DNA from: Pseudovibrio sp. Ad37
GTDB taxonomy: Bacteria; Pseudomonadota; Alphaproteobacteria; Rhizobiales; Stappiaceae
Length of the DNA: 64,000 bases
Assembly: GCF_001623075.1 (NCBI RefSeq)
Contig: NZ_LMCF01000106.1
Coordinates: 1 to 64,000 of the forward strand
Reading direction: 5' to 3'
Under the pieces are notes generated by a model. It searched no databases, was not told the DNA's origin, and saw only the letters and a program-made list of their open reading frames with translations. Every line of letters starts with the position of its first letter. Positions within the stretch are counted from its first letter, which is position 1. Made by a program: the position numbers and the translations under genes. Positions 26,018-36,062 of this stretch are shown piece by piece.

Positions 26018-27406
26018 CTATTGAGCCATATGATGGCGTTTGATGAGTTTACATCTGAGTTCTGAACGCGCCCGCAAGGCGATACCGGACTCCGGAAAGA
26101 CCTCGTCAGGCTTCATAACTTTAAAACTGTAAAAGCGTGTCAGGCGGGCTAGCAAGACGATTGCTTGTACCGTTGCAAAACTGGCGCCTGCACACACGCG
26201 CGGGCCAACACCAAATGGTATGAAAGCGCTGGTCATGGGGTCGTCAGCGCGTTCAAACCGGTCCGGATCAAAGTGGTCCGGATTGTTCCAATAGGATCTG
26301 TGCCGATGCACGATCCACGGTGATATAATGATAAGAGCCCCGCGCGGAATTTTGTGACCGCCTATGGTGCTGTCCTCTTCTGCCATACGGGTCATGAACG
26401 CGATTGGTGGATACAATCGCATGGTCTCGCGGAAGACATCCCGTGTGAACGTCAGTTTGGAGATATGCCGGTATTCGATGTTCTCGCCATTGGTGACATT
26501 GTCGGTCTCTCTTCTGATGCGCTCCGAATAATCAGGCCGCTGGGAAAGAATGAAAAATGCCCAGTTGAGGATTGCCGATGTGGTCTCGTGTCCGGCAAGG
26601 AAAAAAGTTGCGATATGATCTACCAGCTGCTCCTTGCTCAGGGGCTGGCCCGTTTGGGGGTGCCGTACATCAAGCAGTCTCTGGCACATATCATTGTGCT
26701 GGCCAAATCGATTGGCGGTATGTTCCTCCACCAGCTCACGCAGCAAGAGACGCAACTCATTGCGAAGAAGCCCCGCTTCCTTTGGCATGGGAGTTTTGGG
26801 GGCGTCTGGCGTTCCGCGCAAGATCATCTTGCGCGCCCATGTTGTCGTGATGGATTGGTAACGTGAAGACAGCGAAAACACCATGCGTGCCCGATCATTG
26901 TCAACCGGATGCGAAAAGATAGTGCGGAAGATGATATCGGCTGTCAATCGGTTCATTTCATCGCGCAAGCTGATGGTCTTACCGAGCTGTGACATTTGAT
27001 CCAGAAAAGAGAGAAACTGCGTGCAGGCACTCTGAACGTGCTTGCACGCACCACGAATGCTGACATGGGAAAACACGGGGGCAATCATTTCCCGCTGCTC
27101 TTCCCATTTAGGACCACTGACGAGGATGGTGCTCTCACCAATCACTGGCTTGAGCGTATCCACCATCACATCGGATTTGGGAAAGGAAAGGCGTTTCTCG
27201 ACCAGAACCTCATTGACCAGATCAGGCGCGTTCACAAGGAAACAGGGGCGCCGGGTAAAATAGATCCTCTCCATCGGGCTGTTGAAGAATTCTCCGGGGA
27301 TCAGCGTTAAAACGTTGCGCGCCCAGAACACGCGAAACAGACGCAGACCACGAAGTGGCTTGCAAGGCGTAGGAGCCGGTGGCTTATAGAGGATGGAGTC
27401 GGGCAT
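26018..27406 (-). CDS. Cytochrome P450
   Basis: 462 aa. Heme-thiolate motif FIPFGVGPRVCAGASFA with Cys near residue 404; I-helix oxygen-activation motif FFLAGHETTSAIL near 255-267; K-helix ExxR in RETMRLYPPIAF near 318; PERF-type stretch DPDRFERAD near 382. No fused reductase and no membrane anchor, so a separate ferredoxin or flavodoxin system is needed; none is encoded nearby. The layout is closer to the CYP4/102-like fatty-acid or terpenoid hydroxylase clans than to CYP101-type, but the substrate cannot be read. Transcribed alone. Confidence 0.92.
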   Translation of the reverse strand: MPDSILYKPPAPTPCKPLRGLRLFRVFWARNVLTLIPGEFFNSPMERIYFTRRPCFLVNAPDLVNEVLVEKRLSFPKSDVMVDTLKPVIGESTILVSGPKWEEQREMIAPVFSHVSIRGACKHVQSACTQFLSFLDQMSQLGKTISLRDEMNRLTADIIFRTIFSHPVDNDRARMVFSLSSRYQSITTTWARKMILRGTPDAPKTPMPKEAGLLRNELRLLLRELVEEHTANRFGQHNDMCQRLLDVRHPQTGQPLSKEQLVDHIATFFLAGHETTSAILNWAFFILSQRPDYSERIRRETDNVTNGENIEYRHISKLTFTRDVFRETMRLYPPIAFMTRMAEEDSTIGGHKIPRGALIIISPWIVHRHRSYWNNPDHFDPDRFERADDPMTSAFIPFGVGPRVCAGASFATVQAIVLLARLTRFYSFKVMKPDEVFPESGIALRARSELRCKLIKRHHMAQ

Positions 27407-27764
27407 GTGTTGCTGCTTCTCCGCGGTACATATCGATCGCGTGACAACTGTGTTTGCTCATTTTCTGCTCTGGAACGTGAAAAACAAAAAAACGCCAGAT
27501 AACGCAAAAAACGCATAAACCTTTCAAAATCCACGCAACTAAAACTTCCTGTTATATTTCTAACACTTAGCTAGCTAATGCTGCCCTAAGGAAACCACGC
27601 AAAAATCTGCGTTTCTCTTCATAAATCCTCAAACAAGCGTGCACTTGTTCCCGTCTCCTCTGGTTAGGTTGACCATTACGTCAATATGGGTTTGACTGGG
27701 AAGGCTCTGACTCTCCTGCCTGTGTTTTAGGAGAACAAAAAGAGACACCGGGGAGGATAAGACG
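27407..27764. other. Intergenic stretch with one palindrome
   Basis: 358 bases between divergent genes. It contains TTGAC-N6-GTCAA at 27669-27684, a candidate operator for either gene, and a strong GGGGAGGA ribosome-binding site before 27765. The rest is A/T-rich without evident structure. Confidence 0.4.
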
Positions 27765-28190
27765 ATGTCGACACCATATTCTGAGAAGTTGCAAAAGTGG
27801 CTGGATATGCTGGAGGGGGGCAAAGATCTGGCGAAGTTGTCCGCTTTGATTGCCAAGGACTGCGTGTTTTACAGCCCCGTGGTGCACACGCCGCAACGCG
27901 GACAGCAGATGACAGTCATGTACCTTTACGGTGCAGCGCAAGTGCTGGGCGTCAACAACACCTTCAAATACGTGCGTATTCTGGATTGTGGCGACAACGC
28001 TGTGCTGGAGTTCGAAACAGAGGTCGATGGCATCTACATCAACGGCGTTGATATGATCCATTGGAACGAGGACGGCCTGATTGACGATTTCAAGGTCATG
28101 CTGCGCCCGTTGAAGGCGTTGACCATGGTGCAGGCGAAAATGGCAGAAATGCTGGAAGGCCTTAAAGCTCCTGCAAATGCGGGGGGATAA
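27765..28190 (+). CDS. NTF2-like/SnoaL-fold protein
   Basis: 141 aa. The cone-shaped NTF2-like fold is suggested by a helix-rich start (YSEKLQKWLDMLEGGKDLAK), the strand CVFYSPVVHTPQRGQQ and two final strands (NAVLEFETEVDGIYINGVDMIHWNEDGLIDDFKVML). The last stretch is characteristic of SnoaL-type polyketide cyclase-like proteins found in many uncharacterised single-domain members. Enzymatic role unknown; Asp and His candidates exist but none is diagnostic. It stands 169 bases before the oxidase operon and is not obviously part of it. Confidence 0.75.
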   Translation: MSTPYSEKLQKWLDMLEGGKDLAKLSALIAKDCVFYSPVVHTPQRGQQMTVMYLYGAAQVLGVNNTFKYVRILDCGDNAVLEFETEVDGIYINGVDMIHWNEDGLIDDFKVMLRPLKALTMVQAKMAEMLEGLKAPANAGG

Positions 28191-28359
28191 ATTGAAAGAG
28201 ACGGGGGAGTAATTGATAACCATCTCTGTGCTCCCCTCAAAGAATTGGTTCCTGAAATCTCATGGGTATCAGGCCCTCGGGCAGAGACCTTAAATATTCT
28301 GTAATCCTCACCCCCTTGAAATATCCCCGTTAGGTCACCCACTCCTGCGCGGGATTACG

Positions 28360-29286
28360 ATGAAACATTTCATTTCAAAACCTTTCATAACGGGAATAAC
28401 TCTGCTGGGCCTCCTGCTTGTATTAGTTGGATGTGGCTTGCAGACCTCTCCTGTTGCCGACCCCAAAGGCCCCATCGCCATACTCGAACGGGATCTGCTT
28501 TACACCGCTTTCTTCATTATGCTGATCGTGGTTATTCCCGTTTATTTTATGGTGTTCTGGTTTATTTGGCGCTACCGGGCCAAAGGCGGGACGGGTGAAT
28601 ACAAGCCGGACTGGCACAAATCCAGCATTATCGAGGTGGTTGTCTGGTCCATTCCCGCGGCCATCATCATCACGCTTGGCTATCTGGTCTGGACGTATTC
28701 CTACAAGCTCGATCCCTACAAAAAGATCGCGACGCCGGAAAACACCATCAATGTGCAAGTGGTGGCGCAGGATTGGAAGTGGCTCTTCATCTATCCGGAG
28801 CTTGGCATTGCCTCGGTCAATGAGCTTGCCTTCCCCGTGGATAAGGCCATCAGCCTGCAACTGACCTCTGACACCGTCATGAACTCCTTTCTCATCCCCG
28901 CATTAGGGGGACAAATCTATGCCATGGCGGGGATGACCAGTCAGCTGAATCTGCAGGCCAATGAGACCGGACGCTTTCGTGGTCGCAACACGCAGTATAG
29001 CGGTGACGGGTTTTCCATGCAGTTTTTTGATGCGGTTGCCATGACGCAGGAAGAGTTTGATGAGTGGGTTGCCAACGCAAAATCTCAACCCAAACCACTT
29101 TCCACGGTCACCTACGGTCAATTGGCGCAGCCGACCATTGGGCACGATGTGGAGTACTTCTCATGGGTCAAACTCGGTCTATATGAGGAGATTTTGAAGA
29201 AGTATGCCCGACGGCCAGAGACCACCTTGCGCAGACATCCACCAGCGACAACCCAGCCAGCTTGTGAGGGGGATACACCATGTTAG
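28360..29286 (+). CDS. cyoA: Cytochrome bo3 ubiquinol oxidase subunit II
   Basis: 308 aa, close to E. coli CyoA. A lipoprotein signal ends in LVGCG (Cys about 26); two membrane helices follow (about 45-68 and 88-110). The periplasmic cupredoxin domain has the CyoA sequence pattern [16 protein letters not shown] but lacks the Cys/His ligands of a CuA centre, which identifies the complex as a quinol oxidase rather than a cytochrome c oxidase. First gene of cyoABCD. Overlaps cyoB by 7 bases. Confidence 0.95.
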   Translation: MKHFISKPFITGITLLGLLLVLVGCGLQTSPVADPKGPIAILERDLLYTAFFIMLIVVIPVYFMVFWFIWRYRAKGGTGEYKPDWHKSSIIEVVVWSIPAAIIITLGYLVWTYSYKLDPYKKIATPENTINVQVVAQDWKWLFIYPELGIASVNELAFPVDKAISLQLTSDTVMNSFLIPALGGQIYAMAGMTSQLNLQANETGRFRGRNTQYSGDGFSMQFFDAVAMTQEEFDEWVANAKSQPKPLSTVTYGQLAQPTIGHDVEYFSWVKLGLYEEILKKYARRPETTLRRHPPATTQPACEGDTPC

Positions 29287-31277
29287 GAAGATTAGGATTT
29301 GATTCCCTCCCCTTTTACAGCGCCGTCGCATTTAGTGGTGCATCCGTAACCGTGTTGGGCGGACTGGTTGTCTTTCTGCTGGTCACTTATTTCGGTAAGT
29401 GGCGGTATTTCTGGAATGAATGGCTGACGAGCCTCGATCACAAACGCATCGGCATCATGTATATCGCCCTTGCCTTAGTGATGCTGGTGCGCGGCTTTGT
29501 GGATGCGCTGATGATGCGCTCACAGCAAGCCATTGCGTTGAATAACGATGGTTATCTTGCGCCGGAGCACTTCGATCAGGTGTTCAGTTCACATGGCACG
29601 ATCATGATCTTCTTCATGGCCATGCCGTTCCTGACCGGCCTGATCAATATCGTGGTGCCTCAGCAGCTCGGTGCCCGTGATGTGGCCTTCCCGTTTATGA
29701 ATTCCATCAGTTTGTGGCTGACAGCATCCGGTGCTGCGCTGGTGATGGTTTCCCTTGTCATCGGCAAATTTTCGACGGCTGGGTGGACCGGCTACCCGCC
29801 GTATTCCGGCGCTGAGTATAGTCCGGGTGTGGGCGTTGATTACTGGATCTGGGCGCTGCTGGTCAGCGGTGTGGGCAGCACCATGACGGGGATTAATTTT
29901 GTTGTCACGATCATAAAGTGCCGTGCGCCCAAAATGCGCCTGATGCAGATGCCCCTGTTCACCTGGACCACTTTATGCACCAGCCTCCTCATGTCTTTCG
30001 CTTTTCCGGCACTGACAGTTGTTGCTGCGATGCTCGGATTGGACCGGATTCTTGGGTTTCACTTCTTCACCAATGACGCTGGCGGTAACATGATGAATTA
30101 CGCCAATCTGATTTGGATCTGGGGACACCCGGAAGTTTATATCCTCATACTACCCGCATTCGGAGTTTTCTCCGAAGTGACTGCAACCTTCTCTCAAAAA
30201 AGGCTTTTTGGATATCGGTCACTGGTTTACGCAACAGCGGTAATTACCATTCTATCCTTCACCGTTTGGCTGCATCACTTCTTCACCATGGGTTCCAGTC
30301 CCAATGTGAACGCTGTTTTTGGTATTGCGACCATGATTATCGCTGTGCCGACGGGTGTGAAGATTTTTGACTGGGTGTTCACCATGTACAAGGGCCGAAT
30401 CATCTTCCACCCTGCCATGTTATTCACCATCGGTTTTCTGATTACCTTCGTGCTCGGCGGTGTTTCCGGCGTGTTACTGGCAATCCCACCTGCAGACTTT
30501 TTGATGCATAACTCCACCTTCCTTGTGGCGCACTTCCACAACGTGCTGATCCCCGGCGCGGTCTTTGGGTACTTTGCTGGCTTCCAATACTGGTTCCCCA
30601 AAGCAACAGGCTTCACGCTCGACAGAGCGTGGGGTGTTCGTACTTTCTGGTTCTGGATTATCGGCTTCTACCTCGCCTTCATGCCTCTCTATGCGCTTGG
30701 TTTCATGGGTATGTCTCGCCGAATGGAACGCTATGAAATGGCTGAGTGGCAGCCGTTTCTGATCCTTGCAGCGGTTGGAGCACTGAGTGTGTTGATTGGT
30801 ATTTTCTGTCAGGGAATGCAGCTTTATGTGAGCATTCGCGACCGTGAGAAGAACAAGGACATCACGGGTGACCCATACAATGCCCGGACTTTGGAATGGC
30901 AAACCTCTTCACCACCTGCCGAGTATAACTTTGCCAAGGTCCCGGACGTGCAGGACATTGATGCCTTCTGGGACATGAAGCAGCGCGGCGTGGCTTATGC
31001 CCCTGCGCAAGACTACGAGGACATTCACTTGCCGCGAAACACAGGCATTGGTGTCTTCCTCGGTGGCCTCGGGTTCCTCATCGGCTTTGCTGTCACATGG
31101 TACATCTGGTGGCTGGTGGCACTTGGCTTCCTTGGGGTGCTGGCGTGTTTGATAACTCGGAGTTCGCAAGATCACACCTACGAGATTATCCCCGCTGCCG
31201 AGATTGAGGCTCATGAAAAGGCCCGCATCAAAGCTTTGGAAGCGCACAAACCAACACCGGGGGATTTCTGGTCATGA
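29280..31277 (+). CDS. cyoB: Cytochrome bo3 ubiquinol oxidase subunit I
   Basis: 665 aa, the normal size with about 15 membrane helices. It carries all redox centres: low-spin heme His in [12 protein letters not shown] near 105, the CuB His and cross-linked Tyr in [12 protein letters not shown] near 283, the two CuB His in HHFFTMG near 332, and the heme HxH pair in [12 protein letters not shown] near 420. It pumps protons while reducing oxygen to water with quinol electrons. The 7-base overlap with cyoA and 4-base overlap with cyoC fit a tight operon. Confidence 0.97.
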   Translation: MLGRLGFDSLPFYSAVAFSGASVTVLGGLVVFLLVTYFGKWRYFWNEWLTSLDHKRIGIMYIALALVMLVRGFVDALMMRSQQAIALNNDGYLAPEHFDQVFSSHGTIMIFFMAMPFLTGLINIVVPQQLGARDVAFPFMNSISLWLTASGAALVMVSLVIGKFSTAGWTGYPPYSGAEYSPGVGVDYWIWALLVSGVGSTMTGINFVVTIIKCRAPKMRLMQMPLFTWTTLCTSLLMSFAFPALTVVAAMLGLDRILGFHFFTNDAGGNMMNYANLIWIWGHPEVYILILPAFGVFSEVTATFSQKRLFGYRSLVYATAVITILSFTVWLHHFFTMGSSPNVNAVFGIATMIIAVPTGVKIFDWVFTMYKGRIIFHPAMLFTIGFLITFVLGGVSGVLLAIPPADFLMHNSTFLVAHFHNVLIPGAVFGYFAGFQYWFPKATGFTLDRAWGVRTFWFWIIGFYLAFMPLYALGFMGMSRRMERYEMAEWQPFLILAAVGALSVLIGIFCQGMQLYVSIRDREKNKDITGDPYNARTLEWQTSSPPAEYNFAKVPDVQDIDAFWDMKQRGVAYAPAQDYEDIHLPRNTGIGVFLGGLGFLIGFAVTWYIWWLVALGFLGVLACLITRSSQDHTYEIIPAAEIEAHEKARIKALEAHKPTPGDFWS

Positions 31278-31882
31278 GCACATACAGCCCCAAAACCACC
31301 GGTTCTCCCGGACCGACAGAAGAGACGTTAGATATCAGGGACTTGGGTTTCTGGCTCTACCTGATGACAGACGCGATCATCTTCTCGCTTTTGTTTGCAA
31401 CTTACGTTGTGATGTTCCAAAACACCGCGACCGGGCCTCTGCCGATTGATGTGTTCGATATCAAACACGTCTTTGCCGAAACCATGTTCCTGTTGTTTTC
31501 AAGCGTAACGTTTGGCTTTGCCTCCCTCGCCTCCGTCAGAGAGCATAAAAGTCAGGCAGTGTTCTGGTTGATTGTCACCATCGTGCTTGGCTTAGGTTTT
31601 ATATCGCTGGAAGTGATTGAATTTGTTGGCATGATTGAATCCGGTGCCGGACCGCAAACCAGCGGGTTTCTCACCGCGTTCTTCACGCTGGTGGGAACTC
31701 ATGGCGCCCATGTGAGCCTTGGGATGATCGGGATCATGGTGATGATCTTCCAGATTCTCATCAAAGGGCTGACCTCTCCTGTCAAATCCCGCCTCCACCG
31801 CCTCGGTATGTTCTGGCATTTCCTTGACATCGTTTGGATCGGCATTTTCTCAATCGTCTACATGCCCGGCTGGCTTATTTAG
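31274..31882 (+). CDS. cyoC: Cytochrome bo3 ubiquinol oxidase subunit III
   Basis: 202 aa with five hydrophobic helices, as in CyoC. Motifs [22 protein letters not shown] (first helix with the conserved Asp) and [15 protein letters not shown] near 150 are characteristic of heme-copper oxidase subunit III. No cofactor is bound; it stabilises the complex. ATGA overlap with cyoB. Confidence 0.95.
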   Translation: MSTYSPKTTGSPGPTEETLDIRDLGFWLYLMTDAIIFSLLFATYVVMFQNTATGPLPIDVFDIKHVFAETMFLLFSSVTFGFASLASVREHKSQAVFWLIVTIVLGLGFISLEVIEFVGMIESGAGPQTSGFLTAFFTLVGTHGAHVSLGMIGIMVMIFQILIKGLTSPVKSRLHRLGMFWHFLDIVWIGIFSIVYMPGWLI

Positions 31883-31891
31883 GAGAGTAAG

Positions 31892-32191
31892 ATGCACCCG
31901 CAATCTCACAGTGCAAAGAGGCTGATCACCGGGTTTATCCTCGCGTTGGCGCTCACACTCATTCCGTTTGCCATTGTCTGGACCATGGCGTTTCCGGTTG
32001 AACTGACCTTCGGTATCATCGCTTTATGCGCGCTTGTTCAGGTCGGTGTACACCTACACTACTTCCTCGGCATAGATAGCAGAACACCGATTGAGAACGT
32101 ACTTGCCATATGTTTTGCTGGCGTTCTTATCTTCCTGATGGTCGGTGGCACGCTCTGGATCATGTTTGATCTGTATGAGCGGATGATGTGA
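31892..32191 (+). CDS. cyoD: Cytochrome bo3 ubiquinol oxidase subunit IV
   Basis: 99 aa, three hydrophobic helices (about 16-34, 40-62, 72-94), the layout of CyoD. The end overlaps the tail of the convergent glycosyltransferase gene by 32 bases. A cyoE (heme O synthase) gene, usually next in this operon, is absent here and must be elsewhere or the enzyme uses another heme. Confidence 0.92.
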   Translation: MHPQSHSAKRLITGFILALALTLIPFAIVWTMAFPVELTFGIIALCALVQVGVHLHYFLGIDSRTPIENVLAICFAGVLIFLMVGGTLWIMFDLYERMM

Positions 32192-33221
32192 GGATATCCT
32201 TGGTTTTCTGAGATTGCTCTGCAGAGAAGCTGACGAGGTTATTCAGAAAGTCCTGCGTTGCCCGCTCCCAGGAGAATGTCTTGGCATGGGCGATGCAATC
32301 CTCTGGTTTCATTGGTAAAGCACGTTGGATTGCAACTGCGAGATCCTCATCCATTGCCCCAACCGGCGCATCGCCAATGATGTCTTTGGGGCCTGTCACC
32401 GGATAGGCTGCGACGGGGATACCACAGGCCATCGCTTCCAGATTAACGAGGCCGAATGTATCGGTTTTAGATGGAAACACCATCACATCCGCCCCGCAAT
32501 AAGCCTTGATCAGATCATCTCCGGTTTTTGCCCCAGTAAAGACGGCATCTGGGTACCGCTTTGTAAGGGATGCCAGATCCGGCCCATCCCCCACCAGAAT
32601 CTTTGTTCCCGGCACGTTCAGGCCTAAAAACGCCTCCAGATTCTTCTCGGGTGCAATCCTCCCCACATAGAGCATTATTGGTTTGGGAAGGTCTGCAAAC
32701 AGATCAGAAGGAACAGGCCGGAACTTCTTCAGCTCAACTCCCCGCCGCCAACGCACCGCACGCTTAATTCCGATACGATTGGCCGTTTCCAACATGGTCT
32801 GTGTAGTGACCATGGTGTGGGTGGCTTGATTGTGAAAGGTAATCAACCACTTGTAAAACCAAGCCTTAGGCAGTCCCGTACGCATGGAGGCATACTCCGG
32901 GAACTTGGAGAGCCATGAACTGGTGAAGTGATGCGCATTGCGGCGGCAGTATTTGCGAGCGGCCCAACCTAACGGCCCTTCGGTCACCACATGCAATGCA
33001 TCGGGTTTCAGCTCGCGCAGCATGCAGGAAAGCTTGTAATAGGGGAACAATGCCAGTTTGATATCCGGATAAGTTGGCAGTGGCATTTGGTGAAACTGGT
33101 CGGGCGTGATGAGGATAACCTCATGTCCCAGGGCGGATAACTCGCGGCGTGTGATCTCTAAAACACGAACCACCCCGTTGATCTGCGGGTGCCAGGCATC
33201 GGAGACAATGACAATTTTCAT
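32160..33221 (-). CDS. GT4 glycosyltransferase, probable sulfolipid (SqdX-like) transferase
   Basis: 353 aa. GT-B fold: N-terminal domain opens IVIVSDAWHPQINGVVRVL, the Gly-rich acceptor loop of GT4 enzymes; the C-terminal domain has YVGRIAPEKNLEAFL near 205 and the E-x7-E motif region SKTDTFGLVNLEAMACG near 272-288. Located 18 bases after sqdB, so it most likely moves sulfoquinovose from its UDP-donor onto diacylglycerol, the role of SqdX in cyanobacteria. The alternative is a mannosyl or glucuronosyl diacylglycerol synthase. Its 3' end overlaps cyoD. Confidence 0.8.
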   Translation of the reverse strand: MKIVIVSDAWHPQINGVVRVLEITRRELSALGHEVILITPDQFHQMPLPTYPDIKLALFPYYKLSCMLRELKPDALHVVTEGPLGWAARKYCRRNAHHFTSSWLSKFPEYASMRTGLPKAWFYKWLITFHNQATHTMVTTQTMLETANRIGIKRAVRWRRGVELKKFRPVPSDLFADLPKPIMLYVGRIAPEKNLEAFLGLNVPGTKILVGDGPDLASLTKRYPDAVFTGAKTGDDLIKAYCGADVMVFPSKTDTFGLVNLEAMACGIPVAAYPVTGPKDIIGDAPVGAMDEDLAVAIQRALPMKPEDCIAHAKTFSWERATQDFLNNLVSFSAEQSQKTKDILTSSAHTDQT

Positions 33222-33239
33222 CGGCCTATCCCCGTAACG

Positions 33240-34397
33240 TTACCAGAGGGACAAGCAAGGGATTTTAGTCGTATCGCAGCGATCAGAGTATTTTCTCGCA
33301 ATATCAGTCACTTCCTCAAGCAACCGATCACTCAGCGTGATTGGCTCCAGTCCCATCTCCAAAAATTTATGATTGGCCACCATCAGATCGTTTTCTGCAG
33401 CTTCCTTGCGCGGATTTTCCAGATAAGCAATTTCAACATTCGCCATTTTGGCGAGCATCTCGGCCAGATCACGAACCCGGTGAACCTCTGTCATCTGGTT
33501 GAGGATCTTCACGCGATCTCCACGCTCTGGTGGATTTTCGACGGCGAGCTGAACGCAGCGCACAGTGTCCTGAATATGGATGAAAGCCCGCTTCTGGCCG
33601 CCTGTGCCGTGCACGGTCAGCGGATACCCAATTGCGCCTTGCATGAGGAAGCGGTTGAGTACGGTGCCGTAGTCGCCGTCATAATCAAAACGATTGATGA
33701 GCCGCTCGTCCAGTGAGGTCTGCTCGGTCTGTGTGCCCCAGACGATACCCTGATGCAGATCGGTTATCCGCAATCCATAATTCTTGGCGTAGAACTGGAA
33801 GAACAGCTGATCCTGCGACTTGGTCATGTGGTAGATGGAACCGGGGTTTGTGGGATAAAGGATCTCCTGCTCGCGCATATCTCCGTTCACATCCAGATGA
33901 ACCCGCAAGTATCCCTCGGGAATTTCGCAGCCCACCGTGCTGTATCCATAAACCCCCATGGTGCCAAGATGAACGAGGTGCGTATCCAGTTCCGCTTCAA
34001 CAATTGCAGAGAGCACATCGTTAGTCGCGTTGAGATTGTTTGAAACCGTATAGCGTCGGTGCCACGAAGATTTCATGGAGTAAGGCGCTGCCCGCTGTTC
34101 TGCAAAGTGAATGATTGCATCCGGCTTCTCGTGCTTGAGTAAGTGCAGGAGGCGGTCGTAGTCTGTGCCAAGCGTGATATTGGCGAAGCGAATGGTTTTG
34201 CCCGTCAACTCCTCCCAGATTGCCAGACGCTCGCTGATCGGCTCAATGGGAGTGAGAGAGGAAACCTCAAGCTCAATGTCGATCTTGCGGTGAGATAGAT
34301 TATCGACAATGACAACATCATGACCAAGACTGGAGAACAACAGGCTTGTAGGCCAACCACAAAAACCGTCGCCGCCCAGTACCATAACTTTACCCAC
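33240..34397 (-). CDS. sqdB: UDP-sulfoquinovose synthase
   Basis: 385 aa, an extended short-chain dehydrogenase of the SqdB/SQD1 family that makes UDP-sulfoquinovose from UDP-glucose and sulfite. NAD motif GGDGFCGW at 8-15; the stretch SLTPIEPISERLAIWEELTGKTI parallels SQD1 closely; the catalytic set is visible as Thr146 (LGTMGVYG), Tyr189 and Lys193 (YHMTK). Further family matches: GEQRSAPYSM-like EQRAAPYSM near 100 and HGTGGQKRAFIHIQDTVRCV near 280. First gene of the sulfolipid pair. Start at 34397 gives the NAD motif at the usual distance from the N-terminus. Confidence 0.92.
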   Translation of the reverse strand: MGKVMVLGGDGFCGWPTSLLFSSLGHDVVIVDNLSHRKIDIELEVSSLTPIEPISERLAIWEELTGKTIRFANITLGTDYDRLLHLLKHEKPDAIIHFAEQRAAPYSMKSSWHRRYTVSNNLNATNDVLSAIVEAELDTHLVHLGTMGVYGYSTVGCEIPEGYLRVHLDVNGDMREQEILYPTNPGSIYHMTKSQDQLFFQFYAKNYGLRITDLHQGIVWGTQTEQTSLDERLINRFDYDGDYGTVLNRFLMQGAIGYPLTVHGTGGQKRAFIHIQDTVRCVQLAVENPPERGDRVKILNQMTEVHRVRDLAEMLAKMANVEIAYLENPRKEAAENDLMVANHKFLEMGLEPITLSDRLLEEVTDIARKYSDRCDTTKIPCLSLW

Positions 34398-34951
34398 GAA
34401 ATCGCCCTTCCCGCCGGCTCACTCATGTCTGAATGAGGTAGCTTCCGATTGGTACAGATTGATGCCCTCGCCTTTTGCCATGACGAAAGTCCTGCATGAT
34501 TAGCCCACACTCTTTCCGGTGGTTACAATGCGCAGTGCAAACACACGCTAGATAAGCACGTGCGCAGGCTGGCTTCATCTCCATAAAATCAAGGGCAAAG
34601 ACCGCTGAATATGCAGGGAGCAACGCTGTCGTGCGAGCTGTGCCGTGCACGTCATGTTTATAACTCGGGCTCCTTTCGTTTGAATTTGCCGAAATGTTTT
34701 GCGGCAGTCGAAACGTGATTTTCAGAGGAATTGGTCAGATGTGATCCCTGTTAGAGGTCACAGGAACGTAACGGTCACTGGGAGTTCGCCGCAAGGTCTC
34801 GCAGACAAGAGATGCCTTTCTAGCCAGCTGGAATTGAGAGATCTGGACAATATAATTACATTTTCTCAGCAATAACGGCCTGTACTTCCGCAAAAAACAC
34901 TCTCTAATATACCACATATTTCAAAAGATTTGTTTTGGGAGAGGGACACCA
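34398..34951. other. Divergent intergenic region, sqdB / second TRAP operon
   Basis: 554 bases without a credible gene. Near the TRAP side it turns A/T-rich, and GGGAGAGGG lies 8-13 bases before the dctP start. I looked for a Pho-box pair upstream of sqdB and found no properly spaced one. No other clear structure. Confidence 0.4.
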
Positions 34952-35941
34952 ATGAGAGTTAAACTAATTTCAATGCTGGGCGCAGCCGCGCTTTCCTTGT
35001 CATGCGCGACCGCAATGGCTGCGGAAACAATTCGCGTTACTTTACAGCTGCCTGAAAGCCATAGTCTTGGCCAGAACTGGAATGCCTTCAAGGAAATTAT
35101 TGAGGAAAAATCGGGTGGTGAGCTGAGTCTTCAGCTGTTCCCGTCTGCGCAGCTGTTTAAGGACAAAGAAGTTCCGGAAGCGGTTGGTTCTGGCGCGATT
35201 GAAGCAGGTTCAGCGTTTCTTGGCCGTTTTGCAGGCTCCGTTCCTGCCGTTGAAATCGTCAACCTGCCGTTCTTCTTCCGTGATGAAGACCACCTGAGAG
35301 CAGCTGCTGCCAACGGCTCGCCGATGCGTGAGATTCTCGATAAAGCCGTACTGGAAGAAACCGGCGCCCGCGTTTTGTGGTGGCAGGCTTATGGCCGTAA
35401 CATTTATCTCAACAACGGTGATCCGATCAGAACCCCTGAAGACATCAAAGGTGAAAAAGTTCGTACCTACGGCAAAGTTTTGGGCTGGACTGTTGAAGCA
35501 CTCGGCGGTGCACCTACTATGATGTCCGGGTCGAAACAGTTCCTCGCTTATCAGCAAGGTGCAGTTGATGTGGGGATGACTGGCACCTCTGGCGTAACCA
35601 GCCGCAAACTTTATGAAGTGATGGAGAACATGACCCTCTCCTATGACTTTGCGATTGAGTTTGTTGCAGTGATCAACAACGAGTTGTTCGAGAGCCTTTC
35701 TGCTGAAAACCAGCAAATCATTCTGGATGCGGCAGCCGTGGTCGAAAAACAGCTGCGTGATCAGGTGTACTCTGGTGAGGATGCTTTGGTTGAAAGCGTC
35801 AAGGACAAGATCAACGTGATCCGCCTCAGCGATGAAGAACGCGCCAAATGGGTGGAAGCAACTGCGTCTGTTCAGGACCGCTTTGTTGAAGCTGCTGGCC
35901 CTGTTGGTCAGCAAGCCATTGATGCTGCAAAAGGCATGTAA
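34952..35941 (+). CDS. TRAP binding protein (DctP family), second system
   Basis: 329 aa with signal peptide (about 1-23, ending AMA). DctP features: LQLPESHSLGQNWNAFKEIIEEKSGGEL at the start of the mature chain, RTYGKVLGWTVEALGGAPTMM near 170 with the ligand-binding Arg, and FLAYQQGAVDVGMTGTSG near 197. First gene of an operon that ends in an isocitrate-lyase-superfamily enzyme, which suggests that the ligand is a di- or tricarboxylate. A hairpin follows before the membrane genes. Confidence 0.92.
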   Translation: MRVKLISMLGAAALSLSCATAMAAETIRVTLQLPESHSLGQNWNAFKEIIEEKSGGELSLQLFPSAQLFKDKEVPEAVGSGAIEAGSAFLGRFAGSVPAVEIVNLPFFFRDEDHLRAAAANGSPMREILDKAVLEETGARVLWWQAYGRNIYLNNGDPIRTPEDIKGEKVRTYGKVLGWTVEALGGAPTMMSGSKQFLAYQQGAVDVGMTGTSGVTSRKLYEVMENMTLSYDFAIEFVAVINNELFESLSAENQQIILDAAAVVEKQLRDQVYSGEDALVESVKDKINVIRLSDEERAKWVEATASVQDRFVEAAGPVGQQAIDAAKGM

Positions 35942-35984
35942 GATCTACTGGTAGGTTCACCTGCTCAGATCTTCAACTTGATTT

Positions 35985-36011
35985 GGAAAGGGAGCCATTG
36001 GGCTCCTTTCC
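35985..36011 (+). promoter_or_regulatory. Stem-loop between dctP and dctQ
   Basis: GGAAA-g-GGAGCC (35985-35996) and GGCTCC-TTTCC (36001-36011) form an 11-bp stem with one bulged G and a 4-base loop. There is no long T-run, so transcript stabilisation of the dctP part is likelier than termination. Confidence 0.6.
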
Positions 36012-36062
36012 TGCCCATCCTGTTCTGGGTCCCCTTTATTTTGAGGGAGCCGACTGCACAAA

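Noticed and set aside
34480-34502. Pho box upstream of sqdB
   Set aside because: ATGACGA and ATGATTA are 16 bases apart start to start; a Pho box needs 11, and the matches are poor.
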